NCBI GenBank assembly: GCA_021325525.1 | Contig: JAJPHB010000045.1 | Coordinates: 1-36,693, forward strand | DNA length: 36,693 nt | Direction: 5' to 3' | DNA from: Alphaproteobacteria bacterium | Lineage (GTDB): Bacteria; Pseudomonadota; Alphaproteobacteria; ATCC43930; CGMCC-115725 | Shown: piece after piece, positions 7,108 to 15,989 of the stretch | How the letters are laid out: every line of letters starts with the position of its first letter | How positions within the stretch are numbered: position 1 is the stretch's first letter | The notes under the pieces: generated by a model | What the model saw: the letters and a program-made list of their open reading frames with translations, nothing else | What the model was told of the DNA's origin: nothing | Databases searched by the model: none | Translations under genes and position numbers: made by a program

Positions 7108-7518
7108 TCAGTGGGGCGCGCGCCGCGCCACGGCCGGGCAGGTCGCGATCTTGGGCGGAGTGGGGCAGAACGGCGGATAGGCTTCGCGCGGCCAATCGCG
7201 CCACGAGCAGCAGGCCGCCCGCCACTCGCAATCGGAGCAGATGCGCAACGCACCGAAGCTTGGCCGTCGCGCCGGACGCGAGCAGCTCGGCAAGCGCCGT
7301 TCGACGACATGCTCGCGGCTTTCCTCGATACCGCCGATCGCAACGATGTCGAGGATTCGGTATCGCGGCTTGGTCAAAGCAAGGCCGGGCTCCAGCGGCT
7401 CGCGATCCGATGCCGCCACGGCTTCGAACAACGCCGCGGCTTCGCCGCCGGATTCGGCGGCGACTTCAAGCTCGCCATAGACGGAGCGGAGGTAGGTAAT
7501 GCGAAAGCTCTGCGGCAT
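7108..7518 (-). CDS. Unrecognised 136-residue protein with cysteine-rich C-terminus
   Basis: I do not recognise this protein. The first 70 residues look like an ordinary alpha/beta domain (MPQSFRITYLRSVYGELEVA, then an alanine-rich helix and a RYRILDIVAIGG strand). The last 45 residues carry several cysteines, including C-x2-C and C-x4-C-C arrangements and two later single cysteines separated by prolines. A metal site is possible. The C-terminal part is less convincing as coding sequence because a second frame is open there, so a frameshift near 7300 cannot be excluded. It is the first gene left of the divergent FNR-box region and probably leads an operon with the next gene. Confidence 0.5.
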   Translation of the reverse strand: MPQSFRITYLRSVYGELEVAAESGGEAAALFEAVAASDREPLEPGLALTKPRYRILDIVAIGGIEESREHVVERRLPSCSRPARRPSFGALRICSDCEWRAACCSWRDWPREAYPPFCPTPPKIATCPAVARRAPH

Positions 7519-7643
7519 GAAGTCGCCTCCTCAGGCGCCGGATGCCCACAGCTCGGCACGCTGGCACGCCACCGCGCGCTGCGCCTTCGAGCCTGCTGCC
7601 CCGATAGCGCACACCAAGCCTGCACCGCGGCCGGGAAGAGCAC

Positions 7644-7657
7644 TTGATCCAGATCAA
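7644..7657. promoter_or_regulatory. FNR-type box, left of the tandem pair
   Basis: The sequence TTGAT-CCAG-ATCAA is a perfect consensus match. It lies 126 bp upstream of the leftward ATG at 7518 and 54 bp (centre to centre) from the second box. Confidence 0.85.
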
Positions 7658-7697
7658 CGGCGCGACGTTTCGTCGCTTCTGAGGCTCGCAGCCTTCA

Positions 7698-7711
7698 TTG
7701 ATTCAGATCAA
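7698..7711. promoter_or_regulatory. FNR-type box, right of the tandem pair (narK side)
   Basis: The sequence TTGAT-TCAG-ATCAA is a perfect consensus match and the closest box to the narK operon. Its distance to the narK start (about 238 bp from its centre) implies a long leader. Confidence 0.85.
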
Positions 7712-7942
7712 AGCCGCCCTCGGCGCCGATCGCCATGGTAGGCCATGACCTCCGGCACCAAGCGAGGCGAATGACCATGGCTGTTCCGGCCCGGCCAGCC
7801 ACGATGTCCTCCGCTCCCGTTGCGCTTGCGGGAACGCTTGCAGGGGACTCCAGAGAAAGGCGGCCAGCAGACTCCCATGGAAATCAGGACCGGTGCGGCT
7901 GACCGACGCGGCCTTCCAACATCTTCGGCTGGAGAGAGGACG

Positions 7943-9292
7943 GTGAATATCATTTCTGCGGTGGATCACCGTGCGGCGGGTGAAAGCATGTCGCATGCCA
8001 GAAGGCTGGCGGTCCTCCTGGTGACGACCTTCGCCTTCATGGCCTGCTTTGCCGTCTGGATGATGTTCGGCGTCATCGGCATCCCGCTTCGGCGGGAACT
8101 CGGGCTGAGCGCCACCGAGTTCGGCCTGCTGACCTCGACGCCTGTCCTGACGGGCGCGATCTTCCGCCTGCCTCTCGGGATCTGGACCGACCGCTACGGC
8201 GGCAGGATCGTCATGATCCTGCTGCTGGTCCTGTGCGCCGTGCCGGTTTGGCTGTGCAGCTACGCAAACGCGTTCTGGGAACTCCTTCTCCTCGGGCTGG
8301 CGCTCGGTCTCGTCGGCGCCTCCTTCGCCGTCGGCATGCCTTATGTGGCGCGCTTCTTTCCCAAAGAGCGGCGCGGCTTTGCCATGGGCGTGTTCGGCGC
8401 CGGCACGACGGGCGCCGCGATCAACATGTTCATCGCGCCGATCCTCATCGCCCGCTATGGCTGGCAGGGGGTGCCTCGGTTCTATGCGGTGGCGTTGCTT
8501 GCGACGGCAGCCCTGTTCTGGCTGCTCTCGGCTCCCGATCCGGGTGCGGGCAAGAGCGGCGCCTCGGTGCGGCGGCAGCTTGCCGTGCTCGGCGATCTCC
8601 GCGTCTGGAAGTACTGCCAATACTACTCGATCGTGTTCGGCGGCTTCACCGCCCTATCGGTGTGGATGCCGCAGTACTTTGTGCAGGAATATGGGCTCGG
8701 CATCGCGCAGGCGGCGCTGCTGGCTGCCTGCTTCTCGCTGCCCGCCGGCGTGCTGCGCGCTTTCGGCGGCTGGCTCGCCGATCGCTTCGGAGCCCATCAT
8801 GTCACCTGGTGGGTGCTATGGGCGGCGTGGATCGCGTTGTTCCTGCTCTCCTACCCGCAGACCGATTTCATCATCCATACGATCCGCGGCCCGGCGCAAT
8901 TCCACATCGGCCTGGCATCGCTGCCGTTCACGACATTGCTCTTCGCGCTCGGCGTCGCCTTCGCCTGCGGGATGGCCTCCACCTTCAAATATGTCGGCGA
9001 CGAGTTCCCATCCGAGATGGGCGCCGTCACCGGAATCGTCGGTCTTGCGGGCGGCCTCGGCGGGTTCCTGCTCCCCATCCTGTTCGGCGTCATTCTCGAC
9101 TGGCTGGGCATCAGCTCCAGCTGCTTCATGTTCCTTTACGGCATCGTCTGGGTGTCCTTGATCCTCAACTACCTGACCGAAGTTCGCCGCTTGCCGGTCA
9201 TGGGAGAGGCAATCGACGGACCAGCGCCGCCAATCGCTGCGGCCGGCGGCTCTCGCGAGCCCTTGGCGCGGCTGACCGCAGGAGAAGGGTGA
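7943..9292 (+). CDS. narK: NarK-type nitrate transporter
   Basis: This 449-residue major facilitator protein has about twelve helices. It carries the two arginines that bind nitrate in NarK-type carriers, one in TGAIFRLPLG (helix 2) and one in GVLRAFGGWLADRFG (helix 8). It also shows the nitrate signature, glycine-rich VTGIVGLAGGLGG in helix 11. Sequence features such as ACFAVWMMFGVIG resemble the NarK1 class, which works as a nitrate/proton symporter; a nitrate/nitrite antiporter role cannot be excluded. The GTG at 7943 has a GGAGAGAGGA ribosome site; ATG at 7988 would give a more compact N-terminus and is a real alternative. The stop at 9292 directly abuts the narG ATG, so narK leads the nar operon. 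Confidence 0.93.
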   Translation: MNIISAVDHRAAGESMSHARRLAVLLVTTFAFMACFAVWMMFGVIGIPLRRELGLSATEFGLLTSTPVLTGAIFRLPLGIWTDRYGGRIVMILLLVLCAVPVWLCSYANAFWELLLLGLALGLVGASFAVGMPYVARFFPKERRGFAMGVFGAGTTGAAINMFIAPILIARYGWQGVPRFYAVALLATAALFWLLSAPDPGAGKSGASVRRQLAVLGDLRVWKYCQYYSIVFGGFTALSVWMPQYFVQEYGLGIAQAALLAACFSLPAGVLRAFGGWLADRFGAHHVTWWVLWAAWIALFLLSYPQTDFIIHTIRGPAQFHIGLASLPFTTLLFALGVAFACGMASTFKYVGDEFPSEMGAVTGIVGLAGGLGGFLLPILFGVILDWLGISSSCFMFLYGIVWVSLILNYLTEVRRLPVMGEAIDGPAPPIAAAGGSREPLARLTAGEG

Positions 9293-12200
9293 ATGGGTCA
9301 TTTCCTGGATCGGCTGACTTACTTCACGCGGACGCGCGAGCCTTTCGCCGGCGGGCATGGCGAGGTGCGCCGGGAGAACCGCGCCTGGGAGGAAGGATAC
9401 AGGCAGCGCTGGCAGCACGACAAAATCGTGCGCTCGACGCATGGCGTGAACTGCACCGGCTCGTGCAGCTGGAAAATCTATGTCAAAGGCGGCGTCGTGA
9501 CCTGGTAGACGCAGCAGACGGATTACCCGCGCACGCGCCCCGACATGCCCAATCACGAGCCGCGAGGCTGTTCGCGCGGCGCCTCGTACAGCTGGTATCT
9601 CTACAGCGCAAACCGGCTGAAATATCCGATGGTGCGGGGCCGGCTGGTGCGCGCCTGGCGCGAGGCGCGCCGGACGATGGACCCGGTCGCGGCCTGGGCG
9701 TCCATCGCCGGCGACGCGGAGACGGCGCGCGCCTATAAGAGCCTGCGCGGACGCGGAGGCTTCGTGCGCTCGAGCTGGGACGAGGTCACCGAGATCATCG
9801 CCGCCGCCAATATCCACACGATCAAGACTTACGGTCCCGACCGCGTGGTCGGCTTCTCGCCCATTCCGGCGATGTCGATGGTGTCCTACGCCTCGGGGGC
9901 GCGCTATCTGAGCCTCATCGGCGGCACGCTTCTTTCCTTCTATGACTGGTACTGCGACTTGCCGCCTTCGAGCCCACAGACCTGGGGCGAGCAGACCGAC
10001 GTGCCGGAATCGGCCGATTGGTACAATTCCGGCTACATTATCGCCTGGGGCTCGAACGTGCCGCAGACGCGCACGCCCGATGCGCATTTTTTCGTCGAGG
10101 CGCGCTACAACGGCACGACGGTCGTGGCGATTACGCCCGACTATTCCGAGGTGGCGAAGCTCTCGGACCTCTGGCTCCATCCGAAGCAAGGCACCGATGC
10201 CGCGCTCGCCATGGCGCTCGGCCACGTCATCCTGCGCGAGTTCTTCCTCGACCGCGAGGTGCCGTATTTCCAGGATTATTGCCGCCGCTACACCGACATG
10301 CCGATGCTCGTGCGGCTCGTCCGCCAGGGCGAGCGCTGGGTTCCCGACCGTTATCTGCGCGCCGGCGATTTTCCGTCCGCGCTGGGCGAAGCGGCGCATG
10401 CGGAGTGGAAGACAGTCGCGCTCGACGAGCTCTCGGACAGCGTCGTCTCGCCGCAGGGTTCCATCGGCTATCGCTGGCCGCAACAAGAAGGCGACGGCGG
10501 CAAGTGGAATCTCGAAGAGAAGGAAGGCGCGTCGGGCCGCGGCGTGCGCCTCGCGCTCAGCGTCATCGATCGGCGCGACGATGTGCTGCCCGTCGCCTTT
10601 CCCTATTTCGGCAACCGGCCGCACGAGAGATTCCGCGGCAATGACCAAGGCAAGGAGGTGCTCGTCCGCAACGTACCGGTCCGGCGGGTCGAGCTTGCCG
10701 AGGGCGAGGCCTATGTCGCGACCGTCTTCGATCTCCTCTGCGCCAATTATGGGCTCGACCGCGGGCTCGGCGGCGAATGCGCGCGCTCGTTCGCTGACGA
10801 CCTGCCCTATACCCCGGCATGGCAGGAGCCGATCACCGGCGTCGCTGCCGAGAAGGCGATCTCACTGGCGCGCGGCTTTGCCGCCAACGCCGAGAAGACG
10901 CGCGGCCGGTCGATGGTGATCATCGGCGCCGGGATGAACCATTGGTATCACCAGGACATGAACTACCGCAGCATCATCAATTTCCTGATGATGTGCGGAA
11001 CCGTCGGCGTCTCGGGCGGCGGCTGGGCGCATTACGTGGGGCAGGAGAAGCTGCGTCCGCAGACGGGGTGGACCGCGCTCGCCTTCGCCTTGGACTGGGT
11101 CCGGCCGCCGCGGCAGATGAACGGCACCTCGTTCTTCTATGCCCACTCCGATCAATGGCGATACGAGAAGCTCGGAATCGATGAGCTGCTCTCGCCGCTG
11201 GCCGATCCGCGCCGCTACAGCGGCAGCCTCATCGATTTCAATGTCCGCGCTGAGCGGATGGGCTGGCTGCCCTCCGCGCCTCAGCTCGCCACCAATCCGC
11301 TCCGCCTCGGCGCGGCGGCCCGGCAGGCGGGGAAGGGGGTCAAGGATTACGTCGTCGAGGGGCTCAAATCCGGCCGGCTCAAGATGGCGTGCGAGGATCC
11401 CGACGATCCGGCGAACTTTCCGCGCAACCTCTTCATCTGGCGCTCGAACCTCTTCGGCTCGTCGGGCAAGGGCCACGAATACTTCCTGCGCCATTTCCTC
11501 GGCACGCGGCATGGGCTGCAGGGCAAGGATCTCGGCGAGATGGGCGCGCAGAAGCCGGAGGAGATCGTCTGGCGCGATCCGGCGCCGGAAGGAAAGCTCG
11601 ATCTCGTCGTGACGCTCGATTTTCGCATGTCGACGAGCTGTCTCTACTCCGACATCGTGCTGCCCACCGCCACTTGGTACGAGAAGAACGATCTCAATAC
11701 TTCGGACATGCACCCCTTCATCCATCCGCTGTCCGCCGCCGTCGATCCGGTGTGGGAGGCGCGCAGCGATTGGGCGATCTACAAGTCGATCGCGCAGCGC
11801 TTCTCCGAGCTCGCGGTCGGCCAGCTCGGCCGCGAGGAGGACGTGGTGCTGACGCCCATCCAGCACGACACGGCGGCCGAGCTTGCCCAACCTTTCGACG
11901 TGCGCGATTGGAAGAAAGGCGAGTGCGACCTCGTGCCCGGGCGAACCGCGCCTCAGATCAGCGTCGTCGAACGCGATTACCCGAACACCTATCGGCGCTA
12001 CACGGCGCTCGGGCCGCTCCTCGAGACCCTTGGGAATGGCGGCAAGGGGATCGCCTGGGACACGCGCGAGGAGGTCGAAGGCCTCGCCCGCCTCAACTAC
12101 ACCGTCGCCGAAGACGGCGCGAGCAAGGGGCGGCCGCGGATTGAGACCGACATCGACGCCGCTGAGGTGATCCTGTATCTGGCGCCCGAAACCAACGGCA

Positions 12201-13036
12201 ATGTCGCGGTCAAGGCCTGGGCCGCGCTGTCGCGGGCGACGGGGCGCGACCATCGCCATCTCGCCGAGAGCCGCGAGGACGAGAGGATTCGCTTCCGCGA
12301 CGTCCAGGCGCAGCCGCGCAAGATCATCAGCTCGCCGACCTGGTCCGGCATCGAAAGTGAAAAAGTCAGCTACACGGCCGGATACACCAACGTCCACGAG
12401 CTCATCCCGTGGCGGACCTTGAGCGGCCGCCAACAATTCTATCAGGACCATCGGTGGCTGCGGGATTTCGGCGAAGGCTTCGCCTCGTATCGCCCGCCGA
12501 TCGATACGCGCACGGTGGCGCCGCTCCTCGGCAAGCGCGGCAACGGCGAGAAGGAGATCGTGCTCAACTTCATCACGCCGCATCAGAAATGGGGCATCCA
12601 CTCCACCTATACCGACAACCTCCTGATGCTCACGCTCTCCCGCGGCGGACCCATCGTCTGGATCTCGGAGGCGGACGCCAAGCAGGCGGGCATCGAGGAC
12701 AACGACTGGATCGAGCTCTACAACCTCAACGGCGCCATCACGGCGCGGGCCGTGGTGAGCCAGCGTGTTCATGTCGGCATGTGCCTCATGTATCACGCGC
12801 AGGAGAAGATCGTGAACGTGCCGGGCTCGGAGGTCACGGGACTGCGCGGCGGCATCCACAACTCGGTGACGCGCACGGTGCTGAAGCCGACGCATATGGT
12901 CGGCGGCTATGCCCAGCTCTCCTACGGCTTCAATTATTACGGCACGGTCGGCTCCAACCGCGACGAATTCGTCATCGTGCGAAAGATGGCGCAAGTCGAT
13001 TGGCTGGACCGGTCCGAGCGCAGCGCCGCCGAATAA
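9293..13036 (+). CDS. narG: narG, respiratory nitrate reductase alpha subunit, with in-frame TAG
   Basis: The full frame is 1247 codons, the usual NarG length, and encodes the molybdenum catalytic subunit that reduces nitrate on the cytoplasmic face. Codon 72 (9506-9508) is TAG where the family has glutamate ([16 protein letters not shown]), one G-to-T change from GAG. The frame continues unbroken afterwards. FS0 cluster ligands are His50, Cys54 and Cys58 before the stop and Cys93 (NHEPRGC) after it. The likely molybdenum ligand is an aspartate in YDWYCDLPP or nearby. Restart at the ATG at 9545 would give 1163 residues without three FS0 ligands, so probably no active enzyme. Its ATG follows narK directly with GGAGAAGG as ribosome site. 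A sequencing error, recent mutation or suppression are all possible. Confidence 0.93.
9506..9508 (+). other. In-frame amber codon within narG
   Basis: TAG at codon 72 of narG, in frame with 1175 further open codons. fnrN, the PpiC gene and zur in this window all end with TAG at the normal family C-terminus, so TAG is not generally reassigned here. Confidence 0.9.
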
Positions 13037-13054
13037 GCGAAGGATCACGGAGCC

Positions 13055-14587
13055 ATGAAGATTCGCGCGCAAATCGCGATGGTGCTCAACCTCGACAAAT
13101 GCATCGGGTGCCATACCTGCTCGGTCACGTGCAAGAACGTCTGGACCTCGCGTCAGGGGATGGAATACGCGTGGTTCAACAATGTCGAAACGAAGCCGGG
13201 CATCGGCTATCCCAAGGATTGGGAGAACCAGGCGCGCTGGCGGGGAGGCTGGAAGCGCAAGCGCAACGGCAAGCTCGTGCCGAAGCAGGGAGGAAAATGG
13301 GCGATCCTCGCCAATATTTTCGCCAATCCGAACCTTCCCGAGATTGACGACTACTACGAGCCCTTCACCTTCGATTACGAGCATCTGCAGACCGCGCCCG
13401 AGCTGCCGGCGGCGCCGGTCGCCCGGCCGCTCTCGCTGGTCAGCGGTCGCACGATGGACAAGATCGAATGGGGCCCGAACTGGGAGGAGATTCTCGGCGG
13501 CGAGTTCGCCAAGCGTTCGCAAGATTACAACTTCGACGCCGTGCAGAAGGACATCTACGGGCAGTTCGAGAACACCTTCATGATGTACCTGCCGCGGCTG
13601 TGCGAGCACTGCCTCAACCCGACATGCGTCGCGTCCTGTCCGTCCGGCTCGATCTACAAGCGCGAGGAGGACGGCATCGTCCTCATCGATCAGGACAAGT
13701 GCCGCGGCTGGCGAATGTGCGTCTCGGGCTGCCCTTACAAGAAGATCTACTACAACTGGAACACGGGGAAGGCCGAGAAGTGCATCTTCTGCTATCCCCG
13801 CATCGAAGCCGGCCAGCCCACCGTTTGCTCGGAGACCTGCGTCGGACGCATCCGCTATCTCGGCGTGCTGCTCTATGACGCCGACGGCATCGAAAGCGCC
13901 GCCGCGACCGAGGACGTGAAGGATCTCTACGCAGCGCAGCTCGCGCTTTTCCTCGATCCCAACGATCCGCAGGTGCAGGCGCAGGCACGCGCCGACGGCG
14001 TTCCCGAGGCGTGGCTCGACGCCGCGAAGCGCTCGCCGGCCTACAAGATGGCCGTCGAGTGGAAGATCGCCTTTCCGCTTCATCCGGAGTACCGCACCTT
14101 GCCGATGGTCTGGTACGTGCCGCCGCTGTCGCCGATCCAGTCGCACGCCAATGCCGGCGCGATCGGGATGGCGGGCGAGCTTCCCGACATTCGCTCGCTG
14201 CGAATTCCGGTCAAATACCTTGCCAACCTGCTGACCGCCGGCGACGAGGCGCCCGTCATCGCCGCGCTCGAGCGCATGCTCGCCATGCGCGCCTTTTATC
14301 GCAGCCGCCAGCTCGGCATGGGCGAGAATTGCGAGGTCCTCGATCAAGTAGGGCTCAGCCTCTCCGAGGTCGAGGAGATGCACCGCTATCTCGCGATCGC
14401 CAATTACGAGGACCGCTTCGTCATTCCGACGGCGCATCGCGAGGAAGCCGAGAATGCCTATGCCTTGCGCGGCGATTGCGGCTTCTCCTTCGGGAACGGC
14501 TGCGATTCGGGCGAGCCGAAATCGAGCCTCTTCGGCGGCAAGATGGGGCGGCGCAAGCTGACCCCCGTGCGGATGCTCGAGGAGTGA
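13055..14587 (+). CDS. narH: Respiratory nitrate reductase beta subunit
   Basis: This 510-residue iron-sulfur protein transfers electrons from the NarI hemes to NarG. Four cysteine groups are visible: CIGCHTCSVTC at 16-26, CEHCLNPTCVASCP in the middle, CRGWRMCVSGCP and the CIFC/TVCSETC segment. The tryptophan in CRGWRMC replaces a cysteine, as in all NarH proteins, and marks the [3Fe-4S] cluster. Length and C-terminal sequence are normal. The gene starts 18 bp after narG with an AAGGATCACGGAG ribosome region. Nothing is degraded, which argues that the narG stop is recent or not real. Confidence 0.97.
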   Translation: MKIRAQIAMVLNLDKCIGCHTCSVTCKNVWTSRQGMEYAWFNNVETKPGIGYPKDWENQARWRGGWKRKRNGKLVPKQGGKWAILANIFANPNLPEIDDYYEPFTFDYEHLQTAPELPAAPVARPLSLVSGRTMDKIEWGPNWEEILGGEFAKRSQDYNFDAVQKDIYGQFENTFMMYLPRLCEHCLNPTCVASCPSGSIYKREEDGIVLIDQDKCRGWRMCVSGCPYKKIYYNWNTGKAEKCIFCYPRIEAGQPTVCSETCVGRIRYLGVLLYDADGIESAAATEDVKDLYAAQLALFLDPNDPQVQAQARADGVPEAWLDAAKRSPAYKMAVEWKIAFPLHPEYRTLPMVWYVPPLSPIQSHANAGAIGMAGELPDIRSLRIPVKYLANLLTAGDEAPVIAALERMLAMRAFYRSRQLGMGENCEVLDQVGLSLSEVEEMHRYLAIANYEDRFVIPTAHREEAENAYALRGDCGFSFGNGCDSGEPKSSLFGGKMGRRKLTPVRMLEE

Positions 14588-14601
14588 ACGGGGCCGAGGC
14601 G

Positions 14602-15288
14602 ATGGAAAATGCGGACATGATCGTGTTGCGCGCTCTGGGCGCGCTGCTGACCTATCCCAGCCAAGAGCTGCGCGAGGCGCTTCCCGAGATCGCGGCGGCA
14701 ATCGGCGCATCCGACCTGATCGCGCCGGGGGATCGCGGCGCCGTGCTGGGCCTCGTCGACCTTCTGGCGTCGGCGGATCCGCTCTGGGCCGAGGAGCGCT
14801 ATGTCGAGCTCTTCGACCGTGGGCGCGCCACCTCGCTGCATCTCTTCGAGCACGTCCATGGCGAGGCGCGCGACCGCGGCGCGGCGATGGTCGAGCTCAA
14901 AGCCGTCTACGAGGGCGCAGGCTTTCGCCTGGCGGCGAACGAGCTTCCGGACTACCTGCCGGTCGTTCTCGAATATCTGAGCTGCCGGGGAATTGCCGAG
15001 GCCCGCGACATGCTCGGCGATTGCGCGCATATCCTGCGCGCGGTCGGCGAGGCCTTGCTCGCGCGCGGCAGTCCCTACAGCGCCGTCTTCAGCGCTTTGC
15101 TCGGCATCATCGGCGCGGAGGGACCGGACGACAGCGCTTCGTCTCGGCGCGCCGCAGACGCCCAAGACCTCGATCGAGACTGGTTCGAGCAGCCGGCATT
15201 CGCGCCCGCGCCTCGAGTTGCGGCAATGGACTTCGGAATCGACGCGGCAATGGCAAATGGCTGTCCGCGCAAGGAGATCGCGCCATGA
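14602..15288 (+). CDS. narJ: Nitrate reductase assembly chaperone
   Basis: The 228-residue product is a NarJ/TorD-type chaperone needed for molybdenum cofactor and heme insertion into NarGHI; it is not part of the final enzyme. Visible family features are LRALGALLTYPSQELREALPE near the start, ERYVELFDRGRATSLHLFEH-type sequence around 75-95 and LPDYLPVVLEYLS near 120. ATG at 14602 is preferred, with GGGCCGAGG upstream; an in-frame GTG at 14584 overlapping the narH stop would add six residues. Its stop overlaps narI as ATGA. Confidence 0.94.
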   Translation: MENADMIVLRALGALLTYPSQELREALPEIAAAIGASDLIAPGDRGAVLGLVDLLASADPLWAEERYVELFDRGRATSLHLFEHVHGEARDRGAAMVELKAVYEGAGFRLAANELPDYLPVVLEYLSCRGIAEARDMLGDCAHILRAVGEALLARGSPYSAVFSALLGIIGAEGPDDSASSRRAADAQDLDRDWFEQPAFAPAPRVAAMDFGIDAAMANGCPRKEIAP

Positions 15289-15989
15289 TGTTCGGGGGCT
15301 ATCTCAACACCTTCCTCTTCGGCATCTACCCTTACCTTGCCCTCGCGACGCTGGTCGTGGGCAGCCTCATTCGGTTCGACCGCGAGCCCTACACCTGGAA
15401 AAGCGATTCCTCGCAAATGCTGCGCAAGCGCCGGCTCCGCTTGGGCTCCAACCTCTTCCATTACGGCGTGCTCGTCGTCGTGATCGGACATTTCGTCGGG
15501 TTTCTGGCGCCCGATTGGGCCGTGCGCTGGGCGCTCGATCCGGCCGTCCATCAGCTCGTCGCCATGCTCGCCGGCGGCGTCGCGGGCCTCATCGCCATCA
15601 TCGGCCTCTCGATCCTTCTGCATCGCCGGCTCGGCGATCCCCGCATTCGCCGCAACAGCCGCAAATGGGACATCGCCATCGTCCTCATGCTGTGGCTGCA
15701 GCTTGCCCTCGGCCTTCTCACGGTTCCGCTTTCGGCCCAGCATATGGATGGCGCGATGTTCGAGGTGATGACGAGCTATGTGAAGGGGATCGTCACCTTC
15801 CAGGGCGGTGCCGCCGATCTTCTGCTCGGCACGCCGATGATCTACCGCCTCCATATTCTCCTCGGCTTCACGCTCTTCCTCGTTTCGCCTTTCACGCGCA
15901 TGATCCACATCTGGAGCGGCATGGGCGCCCTCGCCTACATCGCCCGGCCCTATCAGCTCGTGCGCACGCGGCGGTCGCTCGCACGATGA
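15285..15989 (+). CDS. narI: Respiratory nitrate reductase gamma subunit (cytochrome b)
   Basis: This 234-residue integral membrane protein oxidises quinol and carries two b hemes. All four heme ligands are present: His59 and His69 in FHYGVLVVVIGH, and His190 and His208 in RLHILLG and MIHIWSG. These match E. coli His56, 66, 187 and 205 with a constant offset of three. Five transmembrane segments are apparent. The start overlaps the narJ stop (ATGA) and is preceded by AAGGAGAT, a strong ribosome site. The stop overlaps the next gene in the same way. Confidence 0.96.
   Translation: MMFGGYLNTFLFGIYPYLALATLVVGSLIRFDREPYTWKSDSSQMLRKRRLRLGSNLFHYGVLVVVIGHFVGFLAPDWAVRWALDPAVHQLVAMLAGGVAGLIAIIGLSILLHRRLGDPRIRRNSRKWDIAIVLMLWLQLALGLLTVPLSAQHMDGAMFEVMTSYVKGIVTFQGGAADLLLGTPMIYRLHILLGFTLFLVSPFTRMIHIWSGMGALAYIARPYQLVRTRRSLAR

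Larger units (their letters stand above)
7519..7942. promoter_or_regulatory. Divergent control region of the narK operon
   Basis: This 424-bp gap separates the leftward unknown operon from narK. It contains two FNR-type boxes 54 bp apart. The right-hand box would place the narK transcript start near 7746, leaving a leader of about 200 bases before the GTG at 7943. A 43-codon open frame at 7771-7902 lies in that leader but has no convincing protein character. No NarL, ModE or IHF site can be named by eye. Confidence 0.6.

Noticed and set aside
7771-7902. 43-codon ORF in the narK leader
   Set aside because: It has a GAGG-like ribosome site but no protein-like pattern; kept only as a possible leader ORF.
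9293-9508. A separate 71-residue gene before narG
   Set aside because: It is the true N-terminus of NarG with three FS0 ligands, cut off by the in-frame TAG, not an independent gene.
8816-10648. 610-codon open frame antisense to narK and narG
   Set aside because: Shadow frame of high-GC coding DNA: composition is Arg/Ala/His-rich with no motif, and both plus-strand genes are well recognised.
10862-14710. 1282-codon open frame antisense to narG and narH
   Set aside because: It mirrors the codon positions of two conserved genes and has no recognisable domain.
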